Assembly: GCF_025319965.1 (NCBI RefSeq)
Contig: NZ_CP012549.1
Location: 992,001 to 1,056,000, forward strand
Direction: 5' to 3'
Length of the DNA: 64,000 nt
Origin: Campylobacter sp. RM16187
GTDB taxonomy: Bacteria > Campylobacterota > Campylobacteria > Campylobacterales > Campylobacteraceae
This document shows positions 1 through 8,600 of this stretch, one piece after another. The stretch's first letter is position 1; every line of letters starts with the position of its first letter. A program made the position numbers and the translations under genes. The notes under the pieces were generated by a model. It saw only the letters and a program-made list of their open reading frames with translations. It was not told where the DNA came from and made no database searches.

Positions 1-586
1 TAAAAATATAAGAGTAATTCCAGACAGAATAGAGGCTGGCACCTACCTTTGCGCAGGTGCTATTACAAATTCTAAAATCACAATAACAAATGCCAATGCA
101 AATCACCTAAAGGCTATATTAACCAAATTTAACGAGATGGGCTTTGGCATAGAAATTAATGACGACAAAATAACCATACTTCCTACGGATAAAATAAAGC
201 CTGTAGAGATAGTAACAACAGAATATCCCGGCTTTCCAACCGATATGCAAGCTCAATTTATGGCTCTTGCGCTAATTGCAGACGGAGTTAGTGTGATTGA
301 TGAAAGATTATTTGAAAATCGTTTTATGCACGTAAGCGAACTTAGCAGAATGGGCGCTGATATACGTTTAAACGGGCATATAGCAAGCATATATGGAGGA
401 GAGAAGCTAAACGCAGCAGATGTCATGGCTACTGATCTTAGAGCCTCTTCAGCCCTTGTTCTTGCAGCTCTTGCAAGCGATGGAACAAGCAAGGTGCATA
501 GAATTTATCACCTTGACCGAGGTTATGAAAATTTAGAAATAAAGCTCGCAGAACTAGGAGCTAAAATAAAAAGATTGGAAGAGTGA
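1..586 (+). CDS. murA: UDP-N-acetylglucosamine 1-carboxyvinyltransferase, C-terminal part
   Basis: This is the 3' part of MurA, which transfers enolpyruvate from PEP to UDP-GlcNAc in the first committed cytosolic step of peptidoglycan synthesis. The reading frame is open from base 2, so the gene starts outside the window. Family signatures visible are [12 protein letters not shown] near the window start, [25 protein letters not shown] and the [15 protein letters not shown] stretch, followed by the [11 protein letters not shown]-terminal block. The catalytic Cys loop lies upstream and is not visible. The stop (TGA at 584) overlaps the beginning of moeA, so the two genes are probably co-transcribed. 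Confidence 0.95.
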   Translation, partial: KNIRVIPDRIEAGTYLCAGAITNSKITITNANANHLKAILTKFNEMGFGIEINDDKITILPTDKIKPVEIVTTEYPGFPTDMQAQFMALALIADGVSVIDERLFENRFMHVSELSRMGADIRLNGHIASIYGGEKLNAADVMATDLRASSALVLAALASDGTSKVHRIYHLDRGYENLEIKLAELGAKIKRLEE

Positions 587-588
587 TA

Positions 589-1746
589 ATGATAGTAAAT
601 GAAGCTTTAAAAACTATATTTGATAGTGTAAAATCGAGTAATAATAGTGAATTTGTAAGCATATCCATGGCAGTAGGAGAAATTTTAGCCGAGAATATAA
701 TCGCCGTAAAAGATTTGCCTGCATTTGATAACTCGGCATTGGACGGCTATGCTATGAAATTTGCCGATAAAAACAAACCTCTAAAAGTTATAGACGCTGT
801 TTTTGCAGGAGATAGCAAAGATACATCGATAAAAGATGGCGAGTGTATAAAGATAATGACAGGCGCAAAAATGCCAAAAGGTGCAGATACCGTGGCTAGA
901 CTTGAGGATGTTATCATAGAGGATGAAAAAGTCATAGTAACCGATAAAACAAGAGCCTATGATGCATTTAGGCATAGAGGAGAAGAGGTAAAAGTAGGAG
1001 ATGAGCTTATCAGCGCAGGCACCAGACTGGCTCCAGCTCATATAATGATGCTCGCGGCTCAAGGCATCTCTCGTGTAAAAATATTGGTAAAGCCAAAAAT
1101 AGGTATTTTCTCAAGCGGAGATGAGATAATAGAGCCTTGGCAAATAGCCAATGAGAATCAAATTTATAACGCAAATGCCGAAGCAATAGCTGCCATACTG
1201 TTAAATTTCGGTTTCAAAAGTAGCTATTTGGGGATAATAAAAGATGATTTAAACGAGACTATAAATTCGTTTCAAAATGCAAATTTTGATGTGATTATTT
1301 GTTCTGGTGGGGCTAGTAAAGGTGAAGCTGACTATATGAAAACCGCTCTGCTTTCGCTTGGTTTCAAAGAACTTTTTGAACATATAAATGTTAGACCTGG
1401 TCGCCCATGCAAGGCATACTCTAAAGATTCAAAATTAGTTTTTATACTTCCTGGAAATCCTATGGCAGCCTTTTTACTCGCATTTTTGCTTGTAGTGCCA
1501 TTTTTAAACGGCAAAAATTTGATGCAAGTTGAAGCGGAAGCCTATCAGGATCTAAAGATAAAGTCCGGACGTCAGAATATAGTATTAGGAACACTAAAAG
1601 ATGGTAAATTTCATATAACAGATAACAATAAATTTGGTTCAGGTATGATATTGCCTCTAGTAAAAAGTAACGCCATCTACCTTTCTGATTTCGATCAAAA
1701 CGAGATAAAAAAAGGTGATAAGATTTTTATTTATAAAATTTCTTGA
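589..1746 (+). CDS. moeA: Molybdopterin molybdenumtransferase MoeA
   Basis: MoeA inserts molybdate into adenylylated molybdopterin in the last step of molybdenum-cofactor synthesis in the cytosol. The 385-residue protein has the family layout: an N-terminal DNSALDGYAMKF block near residue 50, TGAKMPKGADTV near 90-105, the FSSGDEI motif near 175, SGGASKGEADYM near 245 and LPGNPMAAFLL near 295. ATG at 589 is preferred; an in-frame GTG lies two codons upstream inside the murA stop region. It follows murA with almost no gap. The cofactor would serve molybdoenzymes such as the reductase encoded at 16.9 kb. Confidence 0.95.
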   Translation: MIVNEALKTIFDSVKSSNNSEFVSISMAVGEILAENIIAVKDLPAFDNSALDGYAMKFADKNKPLKVIDAVFAGDSKDTSIKDGECIKIMTGAKMPKGADTVARLEDVIIEDEKVIVTDKTRAYDAFRHRGEEVKVGDELISAGTRLAPAHIMMLAAQGISRVKILVKPKIGIFSSGDEIIEPWQIANENQIYNANAEAIAAILLNFGFKSSYLGIIKDDLNETINSFQNANFDVIICSGGASKGEADYMKTALLSLGFKELFEHINVRPGRPCKAYSKDSKLVFILPGNPMAAFLLAFLLVVPFLNGKNLMQVEAEAYQDLKIKSGRQNIVLGTLKDGKFHITDNNKFGSGMILPLVKSNAIYLSDFDQNEIKKGDKIFIYKIS

Positions 1747-1771
1747 CAAACGGTGATGATTTTGATAGAAT
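1743..1771 (+). promoter_or_regulatory. Sigma-70 promoter of tRNA-Gly
   Basis: TTGACA at 1743-1748 and TAGAAT at 1766-1771 are separated by exactly 17 bases. The predicted start is about 10 bases before the mature tRNA 5' end. A full consensus -35 is unusual for Campylobacter, where -35 elements are generally weak. The -35 overlaps the moeA stop codon. Confidence 0.75.
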
Positions 1772-1786
1772 TGCGACTTCTTATCC

Positions 1787-1861
1787 GCGGGAATAGCTCA
1801 GGGGTAGAGCACAACCTTGCCAAGGTTGGGGTCGCGAGTTCGAATCTCGTTTCCCGCTCCA
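1787..1861 (+). tRNA. tRNA-Gly (anticodon GCC)
   Basis: The 75-nt cloverleaf has a 7-bp acceptor stem (GCGGGAA with TTCCCGC), D-stem GCTC/GAGC, anticodon stem-loop with GCC flanked by CCTTGCCAAGG, a T-arm with GTTCGAATC, discriminator T and an encoded CCA at 1859-1861. GCC reads GGC and GGU glycine codons. It lies between moeA and flgA; the open flgA frame runs backwards through the tRNA, which is coincidental. Confidence 0.97.
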
Positions 1862-2727
1862 TCTTTTTTTTAATCTTTTTTTCTGTATTTTTATCCGCTA
1901 ACTCTATTGCTTTAAACCCTATGTATTGCATAAATAGTGACTCTATAACCCTTAAAACATTAGGATATGATGGAAAAGATGAAGAAATTTTAAATTTAAA
2001 CGGCAATAAGGCCGCTAAAATAAGCTCAAACCAGATAGCCAGTATCGCAAAGTCTCGCCTTATTAATTTTGAAGACAAAAGCGGTGGCGAGATGATTTTT
2101 GTAAAAGATTGTAGTGAGATTGAGAAACTTCAAAAAGAGTTTTTAATAGCCGTTACAAAAGAGTATCCTGATATCAAATTTATCAAATTTCCTGAAATTT
2201 CGGCACAAAACGAATTTCCTAAAGACTTCTCATCCTATAATCTAGATCAAATTTATATTAACTCTTTAAATAACTCAAAAGGAACCTTTAGAGCTATATT
2301 TAACGCAAACGGCATACAAAAAACATTTTTTTTCAGATATGAGTTTAAGGCTCTAATGCCTGTTTTAAAAGCTGTAAAAAATATCTCAATGAGGCATATT
2401 TTGGGCATTGCTGACTATAAAATGGATATGGTAAATTTTGATAATTTTTTAAAAGATTCTTTTACCAAGATTCCGTCATCAAGACTAATATCAAAACAAA
2501 ACATTAAAAATGGCGAAATTCTTTTAAAAAGACAGTTTGAGTTTTTAACTCTTGTAAAAAGAAATGATAATATTCAAGCTGTTTTAAACGATGGTTCTTT
2601 AAGTGTAGTGATAGAGGTTAAAGCTCTTGAACATGGAAATTTGGGCGATATTATCAAAGTAAGAAGCAAGGATAACAAAACTTTTTATGCTACAATCGTA
2701 TCTAAAAAACAAGCGATCATAAGATGA
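1861..2727 (+). CDS. flgA: Flagellar P-ring assembly chaperone FlgA
   Basis: FlgA is a periplasmic chaperone needed to assemble the FlgI P-ring around the flagellar rod. The C-terminal ~80 residues (KNGEILLKRQFEFLTLV through LGDIIKVRS and ATIVSKKQAIIR) have the SAF-like FlgA fold signature. The N-terminus is a hydrophobic export signal (IFFLIFFSVFLSANSIA). The start is problematic: in this frame there is no ATG, GTG or TTG between 1774 and ATG at 1921. Starting at 1921 would discard the signal. The coordinate given uses ATC at 1861, whose first base is the final A of tRNA-Gly. A start upstream would run through the tRNA. The product is about 288 residues by this choice. The gene ends overlapping ubiX by 4 bases. 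Confidence 0.8.
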   Translation: MFFLIFFSVFLSANSIALNPMYCINSDSITLKTLGYDGKDEEILNLNGNKAAKISSNQIASIAKSRLINFEDKSGGEMIFVKDCSEIEKLQKEFLIAVTKEYPDIKFIKFPEISAQNEFPKDFSSYNLDQIYINSLNNSKGTFRAIFNANGIQKTFFFRYEFKALMPVLKAVKNISMRHILGIADYKMDMVNFDNFLKDSFTKIPSSRLISKQNIKNGEILLKRQFEFLTLVKRNDNIQAVLNDGSLSVVIEVKALEHGNLGDIIKVRSKDNKTFYATIVSKKQAIIR

Positions 2728-3272
2728 GAAAAATTCTAGTAGGCATTAGCGGGGCAAGTGGTGTAAATTTAGGCGTTAAGCTTGCTAATGAGATAGCTAA
2801 AACAAACGAGTGTCACGTCGTCGTAAGTAAAAACGCTAAACTTGTGCTTGAAAAAGAGCAAAAGCTAAATTTGGCTATCAAAAACGCTAAAATTTACGAT
2901 GACAGCGATATCTCAGCAGCCGTAGCCTCAGGCTCATTTGGCATAGAAGCTAACATCATAGCGCCCTGCTCTATAAACACATTAGCAAAAATTCATGCAG
3001 GATTTAGCGACACTTTGCTAACTCGCGCGGCCGCAGTTGCACTTAAAGAGCGAAGAAAGCTGATCCTTGGCGTTCGCGAGATGCCGTTTTCTACGATCGC
3101 ACTTAAGCAGATGGCAAAGCTTTCAAGCATGGGCGTTGTCATTGCGCCGCCTATTTTAGGGTATTATGCAGATATAAAAAGCGTAGAAGATATGGAAAAT
3201 TTCATCATCGGCAAGTGGCTTGACGCTCTTGGCATAGAAAATCGAATTTATAAAAGATGGGGCGAAGAGTGA
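2724..3272 (+). CDS. ubiX: Flavin prenyltransferase UbiX
   Basis: UbiX attaches a dimethylallyl group to FMN, making the prenylated flavin used by UbiD decarboxylases. The 182-residue protein begins with the FMN-binding GISGASGVNLGVKLA motif. It also has AVASGSFGIEANIIAPCSINTLA in the middle and VREMPFSTIALKQM near residue 120, all typical of the family at its usual length. It overlaps flgA by 4 bases and coaD by 4, so it sits inside a tightly packed + strand operon. Confidence 0.93.
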   Translation: MRKILVGISGASGVNLGVKLANEIAKTNECHVVVSKNAKLVLEKEQKLNLAIKNAKIYDDSDISAAVASGSFGIEANIIAPCSINTLAKIHAGFSDTLLTRAAAVALKERRKLILGVREMPFSTIALKQMAKLSSMGVVIAPPILGYYADIKSVEDMENFIIGKWLDALGIENRIYKRWGEE

Positions 3273-3745
3273 AAAAATCTTGCATATATCCGGGAACCTT
3301 TGATCCGATAACCAATGGACACATCGACGTTATCAAGCGTGCGACAAGGATTTTTGATAAGGTTATCGTAGGCGTTGCAAAAAGCGAGAGCAAGCAGCCG
3401 TATTTCGATATCCAAAAGCGCGTTGAGATGGCTAAAATCGCAACTGCAAATTTAAAAAACGTAAGTGTTATCAGCTTTGATAATCTGCTTGTGGATTTTG
3501 CCAAGAGTCACGATATAAACATCGTTATACGCGGGCTTCGCGCAGTTAGCGACTTTGAATACGAGCTTCAGATAGGCTATGCAAACGCCACGCTTTGGGA
3601 TGAGTTTGAGACGGTTTATCTCATGCCAAGCCTTAAAAACGCCTTCATATCAAGCTCTATCGTGCGCTCGGTTTTAAGGCATAATGGCGATGTAAGCAAG
3701 CTTGTGCCAAATGAAATTTTAGAAATTTTAAAGGAAAAAAATTAG
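3269..3745 (+). CDS. coaD: Phosphopantetheine adenylyltransferase
   Basis: CoaD joins AMP to 4'-phosphopantetheine, the penultimate step of coenzyme A synthesis. The protein starts with CIYPGTFDPITNGH, containing the nucleotidyltransferase T/HxGH-type motif. It also has VIRGLRAVSDFEYELQ near residue 85 and SSSIVRSVLRHNGDVS near 125. GTG at 3269 gives the usual ~158 residues and a 4-base overlap with the ubiX stop. The upstream in-frame ATG at 3257 adds four residues that do not fit the family start. Confidence 0.95.
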   Translation: MKKSCIYPGTFDPITNGHIDVIKRATRIFDKVIVGVAKSESKQPYFDIQKRVEMAKIATANLKNVSVISFDNLLVDFAKSHDINIVIRGLRAVSDFEYELQIGYANATLWDEFETVYLMPSLKNAFISSSIVRSVLRHNGDVSKLVPNEILEILKEKN

Positions 3746-4345
3746 ATGTATGTACTGTTTGAAGGGGTTGATGGGGTCGGCAAAAGCACTCAGATAAGAA
3801 GAGTTGCGAAATTTTACGAAAACTCCGTTATCACTCACGAGCCCGGCGGAACGAAGCTTGGCGAGAAGCTAAGAGAAATTTTGCTTGGCAAAAACTCGCT
3901 TAGCAAAGAGGCTGAAATTTTGCTATTTTTAGCCGATCGTGCCGAGCATTTTGATAAAATTATAAGCAAAAACGAAGATAAGATAGTTTTAAGCGATAGA
4001 GGGTTTGTCTCGGGCATGGCTTATGCGATGGCAAATGAAAGCCGTACAGGCAAAGCCTGCGACGAAGCGTATGTGCAAAAACTGCTTGAGTTTAATAAAT
4101 TTGCTCTAAGAGGCAATCTGCCTCATAAGATAGTATTTTTCGAGGCGAATTTGGAGCTTTTAAACTCCCGCGTTTTTTCTCGCAAGCTTGATCATATAGA
4201 AAGTCGCGGGGCGGATTATCTGCTAAACGTGCAAGAGTGCATGAAGCGCGTTTTAGGCTTGCTTGATATAGAAATTTTAACCATAAATGCAAGCGATGAG
4301 ATGGATAAAATAACAAATTTGATAAAGGAATTTATAGATGATTAG
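3746..4345 (+). CDS. tmk: Thymidylate kinase
   Basis: Tmk phosphorylates dTMP to dTDP. The 199-residue protein opens with the P-loop FEGVDGVGKST (residues 4-14). It has the THEPGGTKLGEKLRE motif near residue 30 and the DR-containing VLSDRGFVSGMAYA segment near 80. ATG at 3746 directly follows the coaD stop, and its 3' end overlaps hisS by 8 bases. Confidence 0.95.
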   Translation: MYVLFEGVDGVGKSTQIRRVAKFYENSVITHEPGGTKLGEKLREILLGKNSLSKEAEILLFLADRAEHFDKIISKNEDKIVLSDRGFVSGMAYAMANESRTGKACDEAYVQKLLEFNKFALRGNLPHKIVFFEANLELLNSRVFSRKLDHIESRGADYLLNVQECMKRVLGLLDIEILTINASDEMDKITNLIKEFIDD

Positions 4346-5573
4346 CGCATTAAGAGGGATGAAAGATCACCTGCCTCCAAGCGGGCAAACCTACGAATAT
4401 ATCATTAAAATTTGCGAAGAGGTGACGAAAAACTACGGATATAGCTTTATCATGACACCTCACCTTGAGCAAACCGCGCTTTTTAGGCGAAGTGTGGGCG
4501 AAAGTAGCGATATCGTGGGCAAAGAGATGTATCAGTTTATCGACAAGGGCGAAAACGACGTCTGCTTGCGCCCTGAAGGCACGGCAGGCACGGTTAGAGC
4601 GTTTATAGAAGCAAAGCTTGATAGAGCCGGAGGCGTTAGAAGATACTTTTATCACGGCTCGATGTTTCGCTATGAACGCCCGCAAAAGGGTCGCTTGCGC
4701 GAGTTTCACCAGTTTGGCTGTGAGTGCTTCGGCGAGGCAAGCGTCTATGAAGACGCAAGCGTGATCTTGATGATAAATGAAATTTTTACTAAGCTTAATA
4801 TCAAAACTTCGCTTAAGATAAACTCGCTTGGAGATAGTAGCTGCATGCCTGCTTACCGCGAGAAGTTGCTTAAATTCTTAAGCTCGCATGAGGCTCTCAT
4901 TTGCGAAGACTGCAAAAGACGCAAGGATACAAATCCTATCCGCGTGCTTGACTGCAAAGAGCAAAAATGCCAAGAAATTTACAAAGATGCGCCTTTGATA
5001 ATCGATAATTTAAGCGCAGAGTGTAAGGCTGATTTTGATAAATTGCAAGAAATTTTAACCGCAAACGGCATAAAATTTGAGATAGATTCAAGGCTCGTGC
5101 GCGGGCTTGACTACTACTGTAAAACGGCTTTTGAATTTATAAGCGATGAGATAGGAAGCCAAAGTGCGGTCGCAGGCGGCGGAAGATACGATAAGCTAGT
5201 CGAATATCTAGGCGGCAAGGCAAGCTATGGGGTCGGCTTTGCTATGGGTATTGAGCGGATAATGGAAATTTTAAGCACGAGAGAGGCTAGCGCCAAACGC
5301 GAAGGAGTTTATATCTGCGCGCTTGATGAAATGGGAGTTGATCACATTTATAACCTCGGCACAAATTTAAGGAAAAAATATAAAACCGAGATAAGCTACG
5401 AGGCTAGAAATTTGCAAAAACATCTTAAAAACGCAGACAATAAAAACTGCGAAATTTTCCTCTGTGTGGGCGAAAATGAGCTAAAAGAGGGTAAAATTTG
5501 GTATAAAAATTTAAGCACAAAAGATGAACGCGTGCTAAATTTAGACGAACTTCAAGGAGTGCTAGGTGAATAA
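4338..5573 (+). CDS. hisS: Histidyl-tRNA synthetase
   Basis: HisS charges tRNA-His. The 411-residue class II synthetase shows motif 2 (YHGSMFRYERPQKGRLREFHQFG, here given only in part: MFRYERPQKGRLREFHQFG) near residues 110-130. The histidine-specific RGLDYYCKTAFEF is near 255, and motif 3 GVGFAMGIERI near 300. A C-terminal anticodon-binding domain follows. ATG at 4338 lies inside the 3' end of tmk and the protein begins ISALRGMKDHLP, the expected N-terminus. It overlaps speA by 8 bases. Confidence 0.96.
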   Translation: MISALRGMKDHLPPSGQTYEYIIKICEEVTKNYGYSFIMTPHLEQTALFRRSVGESSDIVGKEMYQFIDKGENDVCLRPEGTAGTVRAFIEAKLDRAGGVRRYFYHGSMFRYERPQKGRLREFHQFGCECFGEASVYEDASVILMINEIFTKLNIKTSLKINSLGDSSCMPAYREKLLKFLSSHEALICEDCKRRKDTNPIRVLDCKEQKCQEIYKDAPLIIDNLSAECKADFDKLQEILTANGIKFEIDSRLVRGLDYYCKTAFEFISDEIGSQSAVAGGGRYDKLVEYLGGKASYGVGFAMGIERIMEILSTREASAKREGVYICALDEMGVDHIYNLGTNLRKKYKTEISYEARNLQKHLKNADNKNCEIFLCVGENELKEGKIWYKNLSTKDERVLNLDELQGVLGE

Positions 5574-7401
5574 CTACGGTTTAAATTTATGGGGCGATTC
5601 AAATTTCGTCATTGAAAACGGCAAAGTCTGTATAAATCACGGCTCAAAGCCGGCGATCATTGACATCGTAAAAGGTATCAGAGACGAAGGCTACAGAGGC
5701 CCTATGCTTCTGCGCTTTCCGCACCTTATACAAAAGCAAATCGAGCAAATTTACTCAAATTTCAAATCAGCCATCAAAGAATTTAGCTACAAAGGCAGCT
5801 TTAACGCCGTCTATCCGCTTAAGGTAAATCAATATCCGGGCTTTGTAAAAAACCTAGTTAAACACGGCAAAAAATACGGCTACGGACTTGAGGCGGGTTC
5901 AAAGGCAGAGCTTTTGCTCGTGATGGCCTACAACAACGAAGGCGCGCCGATAACGGTAAATGGATTTAAAGACAAAGAGATGATAAACATAGGCTTTATC
6001 GCCGCTGAGATGGGGCATAACATCACGCTTACCATCGAGGGTCTTAACGAGCTTGAAGCGATAATCGCAATCGCAAAAGAGCGCTTTAAACCAAAACCAA
6101 ACATCGGACTTCGCATCAGACTTCACAGCTCGGGTTCTGGAATTTGGGCAAAAAGCGGCGGTATAAACTCCAAATTTGGACTAACGGCAACGGAGCTTAT
6201 TGAAGCGGTAAATTTGCTAAAAGATGCGAATTTGCTGGATTGCTTTAATATGATCCACTTTCATATCGGCTCGCAGATAACCGAAATCCATCCGCTTAAA
6301 AAGGCTCTCATAGAAGCGGGCAACATATACGCAGAGCTACGAAAAATGGGGGCGAAAAATCTAAAAGCCATAAATTTAGGCGGCGGTCTAGCTATCGAAT
6401 ACTCGCAGTTTAAGGAAAATTCAAGCCGCAACTACACCCTAAGCGAATACGCAAACGACGTAGTTTACCTGCTAAAAACCATCGCCAACCAAAAAAACGA
6501 GCTTGAGCCTGATATATTTATAGAAAGCGGTCGCTTCGTAGCCGCCTCTCATGCAGTGCTCGTTGCGCCCGTGCTTGAGCTTTTCTCTCAGGATTACACA
6601 GAAGAAAAGCTTGCGCTTAAAAAGAAAAATCCTCAGCTCATAACCGAACTAGTCGATCTTTTAAACACGATAAAAGCGTCAAATGCGATGGAGTATCTGC
6701 ACGATAGTATGGATCATATGGAAAGCATTTTAACGCTATTTGACCTTGGATATGTGGATCTGGTTGATCGCTCAAATGCAGAAATTTTAACCCACCTTAT
6801 CATCAAAAAAGCGGTAAAAATGCTTGGAACTAAGCAAAATAATCCGGAGCTTTTAAAGCTACAAGAAGAGGTGCAAGAAAGATACCTGATAAATTTCTCG
6901 CTCTTTCAGTCGCTGCCTGATTTTTGGGGTTTAAAGCAAAATTTCCCTGTCATGCCGCTTCATAGGCTTGATGTGCGTCCTACCCGCTCGGCTTCGCTTT
7001 GGGATATCACCTGCGATAGTGACGGGGAGATTGGATTTGACGATGAGTTTAACCCTCTCTTTTTGCACGATATTGACGTGGAAAAAGAAGAGTATTTCTT
7101 GGGATTTTTCATGGTGGGAGCCTACCAAGAAGTGCTTGGCATGAAGCACAACCTCTTTACGCACCCGACGGAAGCTACGATCGAGATAGATGAGAGTGGA
7201 TATAAAGTAGCTCACCTACTTGAGAGCCAATCAATCCTTGATATCATGGAGGATCTTGACTATGACATCTATGAAATTCAAGACACGCTAAACGAGCGAA
7301 TCGAGAAATCAAAACTGGTTACCGACACACAAAAGAAACAAATTTTAGGCGAGATGTATCTCTTTTTAAACGATAACGGTTATCTAAAAACCATATCTTA
7401 A
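5566..7401 (+). CDS. speA: Biosynthetic arginine decarboxylase
   Basis: SpeA is a PLP enzyme converting arginine to agmatine, the entry to polyamine synthesis. The 611-residue length and the N-terminal NNYGLNLWGDSNFVIENG match the biosynthetic type. The PLP lysine lies in NAVYPLKVNQYPG near residue 90. The barrel carries FHIGSQITEIHPL near 220 and LGGGLAIEYSQF near 270, and the C-terminal part has the RPTRSASLWDITCDSDG block near 465-480 with the catalytic Cys. It starts with GTG at 5566 inside the end of hisS. Confidence 0.94.
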   Translation: MNNYGLNLWGDSNFVIENGKVCINHGSKPAIIDIVKGIRDEGYRGPMLLRFPHLIQKQIEQIYSNFKSAIKEFSYKGSFNAVYPLKVNQYPGFVKNLVKHGKKYGYGLEAGSKAELLLVMAYNNEGAPITVNGFKDKEMINIGFIAAEMGHNITLTIEGLNELEAIIAIAKERFKPKPNIGLRIRLHSSGSGIWAKSGGINSKFGLTATELIEAVNLLKDANLLDCFNMIHFHIGSQITEIHPLKKALIEAGNIYAELRKMGAKNLKAINLGGGLAIEYSQFKENSSRNYTLSEYANDVVYLLKTIANQKNELEPDIFIESGRFVAASHAVLVAPVLELFSQDYTEEKLALKKKNPQLITELVDLLNTIKASNAMEYLHDSMDHMESILTLFDLGYVDLVDRSNAEILTHLIIKKAVKMLGTKQNNPELLKLQEEVQERYLINFSLFQSLPDFWGLKQNFPVMPLHRLDVRPTRSASLWDITCDSDGEIGFDDEFNPLFLHDIDVEKEEYFLGFFMVGAYQEVLGMKHNLFTHPTEATIEIDESGYKVAHLLESQSILDIMEDLDYDIYEIQDTLNERIEKSKLVTDTQKKQILGEMYLFLNDNGYLKTIS

Positions 7402-7420
7402 ATTTACGAAAAGGACAAAA

Positions 7421-8584
7421 ATGCTGTCAAATAGAGTTCAAGTACTAAGCGAGTCTTTAACCATTGCCATAAGCTCGCTTGCAAAAGAGATGAAGGCAAA
7501 GGGCGAGGATGTGGTAAGCTTTTCAGCGGGCGAACCGGACTTTGATACCCCAAAAGCGATAAAAGATGCCGTTATAAAGGCGCTTGATAAGGGTTGCGGT
7601 AAATACACTGCAGTTCCCGGCTCTCCTGACGTGCTCAAGGCTATCGCTTCAAAACTAGAGCGCGAAAACGGCTTAAAATATGAGCCAAGCCAGATCATTA
7701 CAAACGTGGGTGCTAAGCATTCGCTGTTTAATATCTTTCAAGCGCTGATAGATGGTGGCGATGAGGTCATCATACCAAGCCCTTACTGGGTGAGCTATCC
7801 CGAGATGGTGAAATTTAGCGGCGGAAAGCCTGTTTTTATAGAAACTTGCGAAAAGACAAAATTTAAGATAACGCCTGAACAGTTAAAAGCGGCGATCACT
7901 CCAAAGAGCAAAATTTTAGTTCTAAACAGCCCTTGTAACCCGACAGGAGCGATATATAGTCGCGAAGAGCTGCTTGCTTTGGGCGAAGTTTTAAAAGATA
8001 CGAAAATCATCGTGGCAAGCGATGAAATTTACGAGAAACTTAGCTATGACGCGCCTTTTGTGGCGGCTGCAAGCGTGAGCGAGGATATGTTTAAGCGAAC
8101 TATCACGATTAACGGACTTAGCAAGTGCGGAGCGATGCCGGGCTGGCGCTTTGGCTATATGGCAAGCGTGATACCTGAGCTAAACACGGCTGCTAAAAAG
8201 CTTCAAAGCCAAAGCACGAGCAACATAAGCTCGATCGTACAAGAGGGAGCTATCGCAGGGCTCATGGGACTAGCCGATGATGATATAGCTATGATGAGAG
8301 CTGAATTTATCAAGCGAAGAGATACGGCTTGCGAGATGATAAACTCCATAAACGGACTTAGCGTGCTTAAACCCGAAGGTGCGTTTTATCTCTTTGTAAA
8401 CTGCTCTAACGTTGAGCCCGACTCTATGAAATTTTGCCGTCGCTTACTTGAAGAGGCGAAAGTAGCTTGCGTGCCGGGAGTTGGATTTGGCATGGACGGA
8501 TACTTTAGACTATCATTTGCTACAAGCATGGAAAATATCAAAAAAGGCATAGGTAAAATTGCGGAATTTGTCAAAAATTACTAA
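7421..8584 (+). CDS. aspB: PLP-dependent aminotransferase, aspartate aminotransferase type
   Basis: This 387-residue fold-type I aminotransferase most likely transfers the amino group of aspartate to 2-oxoglutarate. Visible signatures are FSAGEPDFDTPKAIK near residue 35, the NSPCNPTGA motif near 168, SDEIYEKLSY near 198 and the PLP-lysine segment INGLSKCGAMPGWRFGY near 228. The C-terminal FRLSFATSMENI carries the substrate-carboxylate Arg. A ribosome site (AAAAGGA) precedes ATG at 7421. Substrate preference among aspartate, glutamate and prephenate cannot be settled from sequence alone. Confidence 0.88.
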   Translation: MLSNRVQVLSESLTIAISSLAKEMKAKGEDVVSFSAGEPDFDTPKAIKDAVIKALDKGCGKYTAVPGSPDVLKAIASKLERENGLKYEPSQIITNVGAKHSLFNIFQALIDGGDEVIIPSPYWVSYPEMVKFSGGKPVFIETCEKTKFKITPEQLKAAITPKSKILVLNSPCNPTGAIYSREELLALGEVLKDTKIIVASDEIYEKLSYDAPFVAAASVSEDMFKRTITINGLSKCGAMPGWRFGYMASVIPELNTAAKKLQSQSTSNISSIVQEGAIAGLMGLADDDIAMMRAEFIKRRDTACEMINSINGLSVLKPEGAFYLFVNCSNVEPDSMKFCRRLLEEAKVACVPGVGFGMDGYFRLSFATSMENIKKGIGKIAEFVKNY

Positions 8585-8600
8585 TATTTAAAGATGCAAA

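Noticed and set aside
1864-1871. T8 run in the flgA signal peptide as a phase-variation tract
   Set aside because: Eight A/T bases are common in this AT-rich DNA, and slippage would not provide another start codon in any frame nearby.
4350-4709. 119-residue minus-strand ORF inside hisS
   Set aside because: Shadow of a conserved synthetase gene; no known family and no ribosome site.
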